Made by a program: the position numbers and the translations under genes. From NCBI GenBank assembly GCA_024742305.1, contig JANSYQ010000019.1, positions 1-64,000 of the forward strand: 64,000 nt of DNA. The letters run 5' to 3'. This document shows, piece after piece, positions 46,504-55,803 of this stretch (position 1 is its first letter; each line of letters starts with the position of its first letter). Source of the stretch: a bacterium. Lineage in GTDB: Bacteria; Bacteroidota; Bacteroidia; Flavobacteriales_D; Crocinitomicaceae. A model generated the notes under the pieces. It had not been told where the DNA came from, ran no database searches, and was given only the letters and a program-made list of their open reading frames with translations.

Positions 46504-49452
46504 ATGACTTTATCTAGAAAACTAGCAGTCGCAGGTTTAAGCTGCGCGTTTGGGCTCCTCTCCTATGCCCAATCAACCCAAGAACGAATCGAGGCTTATT
46601 TTGAAAGTGAATACCTTCACTTAGGACTCGAAAAAGAAGATTTCAGTGACTTTGAAATCAAAAATGAGCATTCCTCAAAACAATTTGACATCTCCTATGC
46701 ATACGCACATCAGCGTTATCAAGGAACGGTGATCTACAATGCCATTGCGAATTTCGCTTTTAACGACAATGAAATCCGTATGACAGGAAACCGTTTCATT
46801 TCGGATATCGCTTCACGTATTAACACAACATCCCCAACCATTTCAAAAAGAGATGCGATTTATAACGCGGCAGTTGAGTTAGGAATTAACGTGAGTTCAG
46901 CCGTGGACATAGACAAATCAAAAGACGATCACGGAAACAACGTTTTTGTTGCTTCTGAAATTAGTTCAGAATTGATTCCCGTATCACTTTGCTACACGTT
47001 AGATGGCGAAGATCTTAAGTTAGCTTGGGATTTAAGCATCCTCCATGGGAATGATTGGTGGAGTGTTCGCGTGGATGCATCTACCGGAACCATTCTCAAC
47101 CAAACAAACTGGATGGTGAGCTGTTCTTTCGGAGAAGCCGGAAGCTGCGAGAGCCATGTTCACCCTGTTGCTCCAGAAACAGAAGCACAGGTTATGATGC
47201 CCGCTCCTCCTCCATCAACTGACGCTTACCGCGTGCTTGAAATTCCAATTGAAAGTCCGAACCATGGGCCTGATGCCTTAGTTGTCGGACCTTACGATCC
47301 AGTAGCGTCTCCTTTTGGGTGGCACGACATCGACGGAAACCCGGGTGAGGAATACACGATTACGCGTGGTAACAACGTTTACGCTTCAGAAGACACAAAC
47401 GATGATAACCAGCCAGGATATTCTCCTGACGGTGGTGCAAACTTGAACTTCGACTTCCCATGGGATTTGAACCAGCCGGCGCAAGGATTTTGGGATCCTG
47501 CGATTACCAACTTGTTCTACATGAACAACATCATGCACGATGTATTCTACCACTATGGCTTTGATGAAGTAAGTGGAAACTTCCAAGAAAACAATTACGG
47601 AAACGGTGGTGCTGCCTCCGACAATGTAAATGCCGATGCTCAAGACGGAAGCGGAACAAACAACGCGAACTTCGGAACACCTCCTGATGGATCAAATCCG
47701 CGTATGCAAATGTATATCTGGACGGCAGGTGGAACTCCGCAAGTTGTCGAAATCTTTACTCCAGCTTCAATTGCGGGAACATACAACGGTCAAGTTGCTA
47801 CCTTCGGACCTGGATTGCCAGTTACACCGATTATTGGAGACTTTGTTTTAGTCGATGACGGTACGGGCGACACATCCGACGCTTGTGATCCGATTCAAAA
47901 CGGAGCAGAGTTAAATGGAAATATTGCAGTCATTCGCCGTGGAAACTGTTCCTTCGTAGATAAGGTAGTAGCAGCGGAAGCAGAAGGAGCCATAGCTGTA
48001 ATCATTGTGAACAACACAGGAGGATTAACAGCACCAGGAGGAACAGATCCAGGAATCGGAATTCCAACCATCATGGTGACTGCATTGGACGGTGAAAATA
48101 TCATTGATGAAATTGATCTTGGTCAAACAGTGAACGGACAAATCGGAAGCTTTGGACCATGGGATCGTGACAGTGATTTAGACAACGGCGTAATTGCTCA
48201 TGAATACGGACACGGAATCTCAAACCGCTTGACAGGTGGACCTTCTGCTGCGGGTTGCTTGGGCAATGATGAGCAAATGGGCGAAGGATGGTCTGACTGG
48301 TGTGCTTTGATCACAACGATTGAGCCAGGAGATCAAGGAACAGATGCTCGTGGAATTGGAACGTACTCAGATGGACAGCCAACCAACGGTGTTGGAATCC
48401 GACCTGCACCCTACTCGACCAACATTCAGGTAAATAGCTACACGTACGGAAGTACTAACAACACTGGAAGCATTTCTCAGCCACACGGAATTGGATTTGT
48501 TTGGTGTACGATGCTTTGGGACCTGACTTGGGCACTGATTGACATGCACGGGTTCGATAATGACATCTACAACGGAACGGGCGGAAACAACATCGCCATG
48601 CATCTAATTATGAACGGAATGAAAATGCAGGCATGTAGCCCTGGATTTATCGATGGTCGTGATGCTATTTTGGCAGCGGATCAAATGCTTTACAATAGTG
48701 AGCACCAATGTCTTATTTGGGAAGTATTCGCTAAACGTGGATTGGGATATTCAGCCGACCAAGGTGATCCTGATGATCGTACCGACCAGGTGGCAGCTTT
48801 CGATTTACCTCCGGGAATTGATCACATCACAGATGAAACAGTATACTGTTCTGATTACACATGGCCGGTGAATGGACAAACGTATACTGCTTCGGGGACA
48901 TATTATGCTCCAATCACACCAACCATTGGATGTGACAGCATCGCTACGTTGAACTTGACAGTGAACTCTACAATTAACGCCATTTTAACTTATGATGGAC
49001 CAACTGTTCTAGAATGTATCGTAGACAATGTTAATTACCAATGGATAGATTGTTCAAACGGAGACACTTTGATCGCCGGAGCGAATGGACAATCGTTTGC
49101 ACCAACGCAAAATGGACTGTACGCAGTTATTGCTTCACAAGGAAACTGTGCAGATACTTCAGTTTGTTTCTTGGTGAATCAAATCAACGTTGGATTGGGT
49201 GAGTTGAACATTACGGATCAAATGATGGTTTCTCCAAACCCAACTAACGGCGATCTTTTCGTGAGTCTGGGTGGACCATTGTACAGCAATGTAGAAGCCA
49301 AAATTCTGAACGCCATGGGACAAGTAGTTGCTGAAGAAGCATTTGAAAACACAAGTGAATTTGAAATGACCATTAATACCGCTCCGGGCGTTTACTTTGT
49401 AAATGTTGTGGCCGACGGTAAAACGGGAATTATCAAAGTGATAAAAGAATAA
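46504..49452 (+). CDS. secreted M36 (fungalysin) metalloprotease with PA and T9SS type A domains
   Basis: This encodes a 982-residue zinc protease. It has a signal peptide (about 1-22), a fungalysin/thermolysin propeptide (about 25-200), and an M36 catalytic domain with HEYGH at 566-570 and the third ligand Glu594 in GEGWSDW. A protease-associated (PA) insert lies at about 423-549 (GNIAVIRRGNCSFVDK, AIAVIIVNN). A cysteine-rich repeat (ETVYCSDYTWPVNGQTY) precedes a type A sorting domain (from about 895, PNPTNGDLFVSL). It is exported by T9SS and probably digests external protein. Confidence 0.95.
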   Translation: MTLSRKLAVAGLSCAFGLLSYAQSTQERIEAYFESEYLHLGLEKEDFSDFEIKNEHSSKQFDISYAYAHQRYQGTVIYNAIANFAFNDNEIRMTGNRFISDIASRINTTSPTISKRDAIYNAAVELGINVSSAVDIDKSKDDHGNNVFVASEISSELIPVSLCYTLDGEDLKLAWDLSILHGNDWWSVRVDASTGTILNQTNWMVSCSFGEAGSCESHVHPVAPETEAQVMMPAPPPSTDAYRVLEIPIESPNHGPDALVVGPYDPVASPFGWHDIDGNPGEEYTITRGNNVYASEDTNDDNQPGYSPDGGANLNFDFPWDLNQPAQGFWDPAITNLFYMNNIMHDVFYHYGFDEVSGNFQENNYGNGGAASDNVNADAQDGSGTNNANFGTPPDGSNPRMQMYIWTAGGTPQVVEIFTPASIAGTYNGQVATFGPGLPVTPIIGDFVLVDDGTGDTSDACDPIQNGAELNGNIAVIRRGNCSFVDKVVAAEAEGAIAVIIVNNTGGLTAPGGTDPGIGIPTIMVTALDGENIIDEIDLGQTVNGQIGSFGPWDRDSDLDNGVIAHEYGHGISNRLTGGPSAAGCLGNDEQMGEGWSDWCALITTIEPGDQGTDARGIGTYSDGQPTNGVGIRPAPYSTNIQVNSYTYGSTNNTGSISQPHGIGFVWCTMLWDLTWALIDMHGFDNDIYNGTGGNNIAMHLIMNGMKMQACSPGFIDGRDAILAADQMLYNSEHQCLIWEVFAKRGLGYSADQGDPDDRTDQVAAFDLPPGIDHITDETVYCSDYTWPVNGQTYTASGTYYAPITPTIGCDSIATLNLTVNSTINAILTYDGPTVLECIVDNVNYQWIDCSNGDTLIAGANGQSFAPTQNGLYAVIASQGNCADTSVCFLVNQINVGLGELNITDQMMVSPNPTNGDLFVSLGGPLYSNVEAKILNAMGQVVAEEAFENTSEFEMTINTAPGVYFVNVVADGKTGIIKVIKE

Positions 49453-49473
49453 ATATTACAGCAAGACTGTAGT

Positions 49474-50055
49474 ATGAATGAAATTCGGGAACTCGGTAAT
49501 GTTGATATTTATGTCATAGATCAACTGTTGAAAGGAGCAATTAGAAAAGATCAGTGTATTTTGGATGCTGGTTGTGGCTCCGGTAGAAACTTCAGTTTTT
49601 TTGCCAAGCATAATTTCAACATTACCGGGCTTGACCCGAATGTGGATCACATCCGCAACCTGAAACACCACTTTCAAGAATATCAAGATCAACTCTACCT
49701 CTCCTCTGTTGAGGATTTCAACTCAGACACCACATTCGATTACATAATTTGCAGTGCTGTTTTGCATTTTGCCGAGAACCACGACCATTTCAATAGACTC
49801 TTTTCAAAGTTGGTGATACTACTTTCTGAAGGAGGAACACTCTTCGTCCGCATGACTACCGACCAGGGTCTACCAAATAATTACTCAAATAAGAACGGTG
49901 TATTCCTTCTTCCTGATGGCTCTACGCGCTATTTGATTACACGAGATCGACTGACCGAACTCTGTCAGCTCCACAACCTAAAATTGATAGAGCCATTTAA
50001 AACCGTTCTTGTAGAAAATGTGCGTTCAATGGCGACCATTGTGCTGGGGAAGTAA
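49474..50055 (+). CDS. class I SAM-dependent methyltransferase
   Basis: This encodes 193 residues of a methyltransferase: SAM motif LDAGCGSGRNFSFFA (about 30-44), acidic Asp in ITGLDPNVDH (about 51), and FDYIICSAVLHFAE (about 88). The C-terminal half (about 110-193) is a seven-strand completion. The substrate is unknown; TehB-like or small molecule methyltransferases are alternatives. It begins 21 bases after the M36 gene. Confidence 0.85.
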   Translation: MNEIRELGNVDIYVIDQLLKGAIRKDQCILDAGCGSGRNFSFFAKHNFNITGLDPNVDHIRNLKHHFQEYQDQLYLSSVEDFNSDTTFDYIICSAVLHFAENHDHFNRLFSKLVILLSEGGTLFVRMTTDQGLPNNYSNKNGVFLLPDGSTRYLITRDRLTELCQLHNLKLIEPFKTVLVENVRSMATIVLGK

Positions 50056-50305
50056 ACAAGACGCAACATTTGAGAATAGTGATGACGACCCTTTTCCATG
50101 GCAGATGTTTAGCTTCCAATGTAAATAGCTAACACGCATGCAAAACAATGATATTCAATGCATTTTGTTATTCACAAAAGTATCTTGAACAATTCTAGGG
50201 TTCTACCAGTTATAAAAGCAACGTTTTGTTTAATTTTACGTCTACTAATCAACTAACTAGTTAAACAGGGCTTTTGCCCACGAATAAACTAAACAAATTA
50301 CTACC

Positions 50306-50641
50306 ATGAAAAGTCTTCTCGTTGCATGTATCGTTTGTGCCTGCTTTACAGTAAATGCTCAACAGCACGCCACACAATCCACGCAATGCCAATTGGCAGT
50401 CGATGAAATCCTATCCATGCAGTCTTTCGATATTGATGATCCAGTCTCAGAGGATGCTCGCTACATTTTTCAAGAAATGTACGAAGAACTGAACCTGATC
50501 TATCAAACGAACGGAAGCGATCCTGCATTGGTTGGGTACGTTGACAATTTCAAAGAGACATTAACACGAGCGGAAGACCTCGAACTAAACGTTTCTATGT
50601 TCCAAGGAGATATTTCTCATGTTGAATCACTTAACCTTTAA
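50306..50641 (+). CDS. small secreted helical protein
   Basis: This encodes 111 residues with a signal peptide (MKSLLVACIVCACFTVNAQQ) and a helical mature part. Acidic and aromatic residues are spread over it. No family is recognised. The stop at 50641 is one base before the ATG of the large type B protein, so the two form a tight pair. A role as exported partner or chaperone for that protein is inferred from the coupling. Confidence 0.7.
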   Translation: MKSLLVACIVCACFTVNAQQHATQSTQCQLAVDEILSMQSFDIDDPVSEDARYIFQEMYEELNLIYQTNGSDPALVGYVDNFKETLTRAEDLELNVSMFQGDISHVESLNL

Positions 50642-50642
50642 G

Positions 50643-53528
50643 ATGAAAGCATTAAGAATACTTACAAGTTTTGCCATTGTATTTGCGTCCTCTCATGTCG
50701 CAATTGCTCAATGTGGCGCCACTTCTGTTACACCAACACCTCAAGTTAGTGGTTTGTGTGAAGGAGATCAAGCAACCATTGACTTTGCTGCGGCAGGCAC
50801 GTGTACGGGTAACTGGGAGTTCCGTGTAGAAACTTCCACAAGTGTTGTTGTTCAGCCATGGTCCACAACAAACCAGTTGAACTTTTGGCCAACGACAACA
50901 GATACGTATACGGTTTTGGCTCGCTGCTCAGCATGTCCAACTGTCACAGTTTCTGATACATTCCTTATCGAAATTATTCCTGCTCCAGTTATCACTGCTG
51001 ATACTTTCGTATGTTACGGTACTTCAGCTCAGTTCACAGCTACCGGACCAACAGGAAATATGTCTTGGTGGGATTCTTCCGCAACCAACCAATTATCAAC
51101 CAACGAGAATTACACCACGCCTCCAATGACTGCAGACGAAACCTTCAACATGGAGGTTACGGGTACGGTAACTGGTGGAACCACTCAAGGAAACGTATTA
51201 ATCACTGAGTGTGGACTCGGAGGATTCCCAGGAGCTTCGTCAGCTGACTACATAGAGGTTTCCAACCTATACTCAACACCTGTGAATACTGCAGGTTGGG
51301 TTGTGGCACTTAGTAGTTCGTATACCAACATTAACTCTGTGAATACCATTTTATGGAACTTACCATCTACCTTCCCTCCATGTTCGATTCAATCAAGATC
51401 GGATGTATCCGGTAGTACAGTTACACCGTATTGGGGTAACAATATCTTTTGGAACCCTGGAAATAATGGCTGGGCGCTAATTCTTGATGACACTGGTAAC
51501 TTGGTGGACTTCGTTGCTTGGGGCTGGACAACCACCGATATCGCAAACTTCAATGTTACCATTAACGGTTACAATGTCACTGTAGGTCCGGAATGGGTTG
51601 GAAACTCTGTTCCTTCTGCCTGTGGTTCAAACGGAACTGGTGTGACACCTCAAAGTATTTCCCGAGTTGGAACAACAGACTCTAACACAGCCGCAGATTT
51701 TGTTTGTCAGAATACTTCCTTGAATGTATTGAATCCTTCCCTTTCTTGTGGATGGACCACATCAACTTTAGGGTGTTACTACCCTATCAACGTTGTAGTT
51801 GACATGCCACCAACAGCATCGAACCCAGCGACATTCGCTACAGATTGTTATGCGGCAGTTCCGGCTCCTGATGTGAACGTTGTTATTGACGAATTGGATG
51901 ATTACACGGCGAACCCGACCGTCACATTTATGGGCGAGGTATCTGATGGAAACACCTGTCCTGAAATATTAACGCGAACGTATCGTGTAACGGACTCTTG
52001 TTCCAATTGGGTTGATGTAACACACACGATTCGTATTTTCGACTCCATTGCTCCGGTAATGGATCCTGCACCAGCTGACGTAACCGTTTCTTGTTATGCA
52101 GATGTACCGCCAATGACTAGTTTGAACTGGACGGACAACTGTATGGGATCAGGAACAGTGCAAGGTGTGGAAGTATCGAGTGGTACAACATGTCCTGAAA
52201 CATTGACTAGAACGTGGACCATCACTGACACATGTGGTAACGTAGCCACAGAAACTCAAGTAATTACAATTCATGACCAGCAGGCGCCGGTTATTGACCC
52301 TGCCCCAAGTAGCGTAAACGTGTCTTGTTATGCAGATGTTCCTGCAATGGTTCCGTTAAACTGGTCGGATAACTGTGATGGATCAGGCGTATTAAACGGT
52401 ACAGAGGTTTCTGACGGTTTGAGCTGTCCTGAAACGATCACAAGAACTTGGACATACACAGACGGATGTGGTAACACTAGTACAGAAACTCAAGTGATTG
52501 TTGTACATGATCAACAGGCGCCTGTCATAGACGCAGCGCCAGCAGATGTGAATGTACAATGTTATGCAGATGTTCCAGCAATGGTTCCATTGAACTGGTC
52601 AGATAACTGTGACGGTTCAGGAGTACTTAATGGGGTTGAAGTATCAGATGGTATGTCTTGTCCTGAGACGATCACAAGAACATGGACCTATACAGATGGT
52701 TGTGGCAACACAACTACCGAAACTCAAGTAGTTGTGGTAAACGACATTACGCCTCCTACGGCAAGTCCATTGGCTCCAATGACAGTTAACGTACTTCCAC
52801 CACCAGATGTATCGTTGCTTTCAGATGCGGCAGACAACTGTGGAAATCCGACTGTAGTTTGGGTGGAAGATGTTTCGGACAATGGATTCTGTCCAGAGCG
52901 CGTTACACGTACATACAGTATTACTGATGATTGTGGAAACGAATTGTTGATCAACCAAGAGTTCCAAGTAGGAGACAATATTCCAGTAGTGAACTTCACT
53001 CCTTCACAAACAATTATCACGAACGCCAATTTGGACAGCACTGGATTTATAAGCTTCTGGAACAACACAATTGGAGCTGAAACCTACTTGTGGGATTTCG
53101 GAGATGGGACACAAAGCACAGACTTCAATACGAGCCATACGTTCAACACATCGGAAAACGGTGGATTTGTAGTAACGCTCTATGGATATTCCGAATATGG
53201 ATGTGTGGACTCTGCTTCCATCGCCATTCAAGTAAGAAAAGAAGTCCTTTACTACATTCCAAATACATTCACACCTGACGGAGATGAATTCAATCAAACG
53301 TTCCAACCGATCTTTGAATCAGGATTCGATGCTCATGATTGGAACATGACAATTTACAACCGTTGGGGAGAAATCATCTTTGAATCTAACAATGATAAAG
53401 TAGGATGGGATGGTACTTATGGAGGAGAAGTTGTTCAGCAGGGAACATACACATACAAAATTGAATTCGGTTTAGAGTATACCGATGCAAGAGAGGTAAT
53501 TACCGGTCACGTCAACCTGATTAAGTGA
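50643..53528 (+). CDS. large secreted repeat protein with lamin-tail, HYR-like repeats, PKD and T9SS type B domain
   Basis: This encodes 961 residues: signal peptide (MKALRILTSFAIVFASSHVAIAQ), Ig-like section (about 25-115), lamin-tail-like domain (about 180-350, NVLITECGLGG and ADYIEVSN), five HYR-like repeats of 75-82 residues (about 402-773; DNCDGSGVLNG, GCGNTSTETQ), a PKD-like domain (about 800-866, WDFGDGTQSTDF), and the T9SS type B/gliding motility-associated end (about 870-961; YIPNTFTPDGDEFN, IYNRWGEII, GHVNLIK). It should be a surface adhesin. The pair with the small secreted protein is tight. Confidence 0.93.
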   Translation: MKALRILTSFAIVFASSHVAIAQCGATSVTPTPQVSGLCEGDQATIDFAAAGTCTGNWEFRVETSTSVVVQPWSTTNQLNFWPTTTDTYTVLARCSACPTVTVSDTFLIEIIPAPVITADTFVCYGTSAQFTATGPTGNMSWWDSSATNQLSTNENYTTPPMTADETFNMEVTGTVTGGTTQGNVLITECGLGGFPGASSADYIEVSNLYSTPVNTAGWVVALSSSYTNINSVNTILWNLPSTFPPCSIQSRSDVSGSTVTPYWGNNIFWNPGNNGWALILDDTGNLVDFVAWGWTTTDIANFNVTINGYNVTVGPEWVGNSVPSACGSNGTGVTPQSISRVGTTDSNTAADFVCQNTSLNVLNPSLSCGWTTSTLGCYYPINVVVDMPPTASNPATFATDCYAAVPAPDVNVVIDELDDYTANPTVTFMGEVSDGNTCPEILTRTYRVTDSCSNWVDVTHTIRIFDSIAPVMDPAPADVTVSCYADVPPMTSLNWTDNCMGSGTVQGVEVSSGTTCPETLTRTWTITDTCGNVATETQVITIHDQQAPVIDPAPSSVNVSCYADVPAMVPLNWSDNCDGSGVLNGTEVSDGLSCPETITRTWTYTDGCGNTSTETQVIVVHDQQAPVIDAAPADVNVQCYADVPAMVPLNWSDNCDGSGVLNGVEVSDGMSCPETITRTWTYTDGCGNTTTETQVVVVNDITPPTASPLAPMTVNVLPPPDVSLLSDAADNCGNPTVVWVEDVSDNGFCPERVTRTYSITDDCGNELLINQEFQVGDNIPVVNFTPSQTIITNANLDSTGFISFWNNTIGAETYLWDFGDGTQSTDFNTSHTFNTSENGGFVVTLYGYSEYGCVDSASIAIQVRKEVLYYIPNTFTPDGDEFNQTFQPIFESGFDAHDWNMTIYNRWGEIIFESNNDKVGWDGTYGGEVVQQGTYTYKIEFGLEYTDAREVITGHVNLIK
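51846..52790 (+). repeat. tandem HYR-like repeats, 234-base period
   Basis: The anchor TGTTATGCAGATGT recurs at about 51846 (variant), 52092, 52326 and 52560: 246, 234 and 234 bases apart, 78 codons for the last two. The copies at 52326 and 52560 encode nearly the same protein (CYADVPAMVPLNWSDNC), yet about two dozen codons differ in a synonymous way. Confidence 0.85.
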
Positions 53529-53541
53529 TCGCTCTAGTAAA

Positions 53542-53579
53542 CACAAAAGCCGCTTCTTTTTCGAGAAGCGGCTTTTGTG
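53542..53579. terminator. strong bidirectional terminator
   Basis: CACAAAAGCCGCTTCT (53542-53557) pairs over all 16 bases with AGAAGCGGCTTTTGTG (53564-53579). It lies between the convergent type B adhesin gene (ending at 53528) and the rhodanese gene (ending at 53598), so it can terminate both. Confidence 0.85.
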
Positions 53580-53597
53580 CTTTATACAATCCTTCTT

Positions 53598-53999
53598 TTA
53601 ATTCGACCAAGCATTGTAGCCGCCTTTCAATTCATGAATTTCAGTGAATCCCATACTTTGCATTATTTGCACTGTCTTGGCACTTCTACCTCCTGCAGCA
53701 CAGTACACCAAAACAGGCTTTTCCTTATCTAGTGTTGCCAATTGACTCTTGAAATCAGCGTCGTGGAAGTTCATTTCAATAGCATCTCCAATTTTTCCAT
53801 TAGCAACTTCACCTGGCGTGCGAACATCCAATACCTGCGCTCCCTCCTTCTCCATCAACTTTTTAAAAGCGTCTTTCTCAACAAGTGTCACCGTTTGGTC
53901 CGAAGATGTTTCATTTACCGTCTTCTCTTCTTGAGCATTAGAACAACTTAGAAAAAGAGTCATCATCAATAATAAACCGAAAATCTTTGTAATATGCAT
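53598..53999 (-). CDS. rhodanese-like lipoprotein
   Basis: This encodes 133 residues, a lipoprotein (lipobox FLSC, Cys19) with a rhodanese domain (about 40-133). The family marks are VLDVRTPGEVANGKIGDAIEM and the catalytic Cys100 in VYCAAGGRSAK. It probably transfers sulfane sulfur or binds redox partners on the periplasmic side. The loop CAAGGR is shorter than the CxxGxR seen in thiosulfate sulfurtransferases but normal for small rhodaneses. The gene is alone, facing a strong terminator. Confidence 0.9.
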   Translation of the reverse strand: MHITKIFGLLLMMTLFLSCSNAQEEKTVNETSSDQTVTLVEKDAFKKLMEKEGAQVLDVRTPGEVANGKIGDAIEMNFHDADFKSQLATLDKEKPVLVYCAAGGRSAKTVQIMQSMGFTEIHELKGGYNAWSN

Positions 54000-54069
54000 A
54001 GCTGTTAATTTATTGCAATTTACGCATTATTGTATGCCGCAATGTAACCTCGATTACAGAACGATGCTG

Positions 54070-54077
54070 TAAATTTG
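54070..54077 (+). promoter_or_regulatory. putative -7 box for the DUF4268 gene
   Basis: TAAATTTG matches TAnnTTTG exactly and ends six bases before the ATG at 54084. No TTTG is seen at the expected spacing. The box overlaps the alternative TTG at 54075, which argues for the ATG start. Confidence 0.45.
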
Positions 54078-54083
54078 TACGGA

Positions 54084-54545
54084 ATGCTATCAAAAGAAGA
54101 ACGAAAAGCCCTTAACACCACCTTTTGGGATGGTTTTCGAAAGGAGATGCGAAAGCTTAAGTCGGTGAACGGCCGTGCAATCAACTGGATCAATTACCCT
54201 TCAGATGTTAAGGATATTTACATTCGATTGGAAGCGGACCAAAGCGGCGCACGTTTGTGTATCGACATCCAACCAAAAGACGATAGCATTCGTTCGATCC
54301 TTTGGGAGCAACTCACTGAACTGCGAGTAGTAATGGAAAGCGAAGTGGGTCCCGCAGAATGGAATGAGTTTGACCGCGTTTTTCAAGGCAGAAACGTTTC
54401 GCGCGTTGCATGGTCACTGCAAGATGTCAATTTTTATAAGGAAGAAGACCGAATCCGAATAAAGGATTTTTTACGTTCGAAATTGGTTCAATTTGACGTG
54501 TTCTATCAGGAATACAAAGAAATATTAATATTACTCGCCGAGTAA
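54084..54545 (+). CDS. DUF4268 family protein
   Basis: This encodes 153 residues matching DUF4268, a small cytoplasmic family. The start MLSKEERKALNTTFWDGF and the middle VNGRAINWINYPSDVKDIYIRLEAD are characteristic. The function is unknown. A TTG at 54075 lies three codons upstream and inside a promoter-like box, so ATG at 54084 is preferred. It is followed 23 bases later by the choice-of-anchor gene, which has its own promoter-like sequence. Confidence 0.85.
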   Translation: MLSKEERKALNTTFWDGFRKEMRKLKSVNGRAINWINYPSDVKDIYIRLEADQSGARLCIDIQPKDDSIRSILWEQLTELRVVMESEVGPAEWNEFDRVFQGRNVSRVAWSLQDVNFYKEEDRIRIKDFLRSKLVQFDVFYQEYKEILILLAE

Positions 54546-54568
54546 CTTCAAAATAGTACTTTTACCGC

Positions 54569-55366
54569 ATGATTAAGCATTTGTTAGCAATCGGATTTAT
54601 TAGCTTACTGTCATGGACAGAGGCACAAACACTGGTTTACCAGGAGGATTTTGACAACGGAATACCAGCAGCATACACACTAGTTGATAACGACGGGCTG
54701 ACACCTAATCAGGCTACAGCTGAATTCACCGATGCTTGGATTGCACTGCCTGATCCTTTAGATACTACAGATACCATTGTTGGTTCCACCTCGTACTTCG
54801 AGCCAGTGGGAACAGCGGACAGATGGTTGATTACACCTCCGATAACGCTCGGGGCTTATGGTAACTTCTTGTATTGGGAAGGAAGATCTGACGATCCTTC
54901 ATTTCCTGATGGATACTTTGTTTTCGCGTCCAAAACGGATACACAACTCTCGAGTTTTACAGACACTGTTGCTCTTGTGAATGCAGAATTTGCTACATGG
55001 ACCTCCAATTCTGTTAATCTCAGCGATTACGGACTAGACGGTGAAACAATCCACTTGGCTTTTGTCAATCGTACCTTTGATGGGTATAAGTTGTACCTGG
55101 ACTCTATTTCGGTTTTCGTTGAAGATCCGGTTGGCTTGCAGGAAGAGCAACCGTTACAAGTGCAATTTGGCCCGAATCCAACTTCTGATCAAGTATTCTT
55201 TAACATGGAACCGGATGCTGTAGAACTGTTCTCGTTATCCGGGCAAACTGTGGCAACTTTTGAACATTGTACGCAAATTTCATTAGCGAATGTCCCTGCT
55301 GGAATGTATTGGATGGAAATTAGAGAGGGCAATGCAGTGGTTCGCGAGAAAATCATCAAACGCTAG
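54569..55366 (+). CDS. choice-of-anchor J protein with T9SS type A sorting domain
   Basis: This encodes 265 residues: signal peptide (MIKHLLAIGFISLLSWTEAQ), a jelly-roll-like choice-of-anchor J domain (about 20-185; YQEDFDNGIPAAYTLVDNDG, ADRWLITPPITLG), and a type A sorting domain (about 192-265; FGPNPTSDQVFFN, VPAGMYWMEIREG). It should be exported by T9SS to the surface. TACTTTTA at 54557-54564 lies close to the ATG. Its stop overlaps the stop of a convergent lipoprotein gene in a CTAG. Confidence 0.9.
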   Translation: MIKHLLAIGFISLLSWTEAQTLVYQEDFDNGIPAAYTLVDNDGLTPNQATAEFTDAWIALPDPLDTTDTIVGSTSYFEPVGTADRWLITPPITLGAYGNFLYWEGRSDDPSFPDGYFVFASKTDTQLSSFTDTVALVNAEFATWTSNSVNLSDYGLDGETIHLAFVNRTFDGYKLYLDSISVFVEDPVGLQEEQPLQVQFGPNPTSDQVFFNMEPDAVELFSLSGQTVATFEHCTQISLANVPAGMYWMEIREGNAVVREKIIKR

Positions 55367-55803
55367 AGTTCCGGGAGCGGAATCAACTCTATAGTGAATG
55401 GAGCGCGCCCTTTTTTGTAAGGTCGCATTACTACACGATCATCCTCTAAAACAGACAAAGCAAAAACCCATTTATCTCTTTTGAAGGTCATGGACATCTT
55501 TCTTTTGTCGGAGTCAAGATAATACCTTCCTTTTTTCGGCGGCTGCGCCCCCATTACCTTTAGCGGCATATAATCCAACGATCCTGACTCATGGAAAACC
55601 AAAACCTCCTTCTTTAAAAGGTCTTGTGGGGAAACATCGATTCCATTCACGACCATCTTGTTGATTACCCAAACTTTACTGTTCCCATCACAAAACAAAT
55701 CACTGTAGTCTACCGATTTCAGTGGATAGTTTGACGTACAGCCACTTAATAACAGTGTGAGTGTGAGTGCAAGTGTGAGAGTGATGAATGAAGCTCGTAT
55801 CAA
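55363..55803 (-). CDS. hypothetical lipoprotein
   Basis: This encodes 146 residues, a lipoprotein (lipobox LLSGC, Cys22). Its signal region LTLALTLTLLL comes from an imperfect six-base repeat at 55754-55786. The mature part is beta-rich (VWVINKMVVNGIDVSPQDLL), like lipocalin-type small lipoproteins. No family is named. The only start candidate is TTG at 55803, overlapping the previous stop as TTGA, so it is co-translated with that gene. Its stop overlaps the convergent T9SS gene. Confidence 0.7.
   Translation of the reverse strand: MIRASFITLTLALTLTLLLSGCTSNYPLKSVDYSDLFCDGNSKVWVINKMVVNGIDVSPQDLLKKEVLVFHESGSLDYMPLKVMGAQPPKKGRYYLDSDKRKMSMTFKRDKWVFALSVLEDDRVVMRPYKKGRAPFTIELIPLPEL

Noticed and set aside
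51846-52790. CRISPR-like direct repeats
   Set aside because: The period of 234 bases and open reading through all repeats show protein-coding tandem domains, not a CRISPR array.
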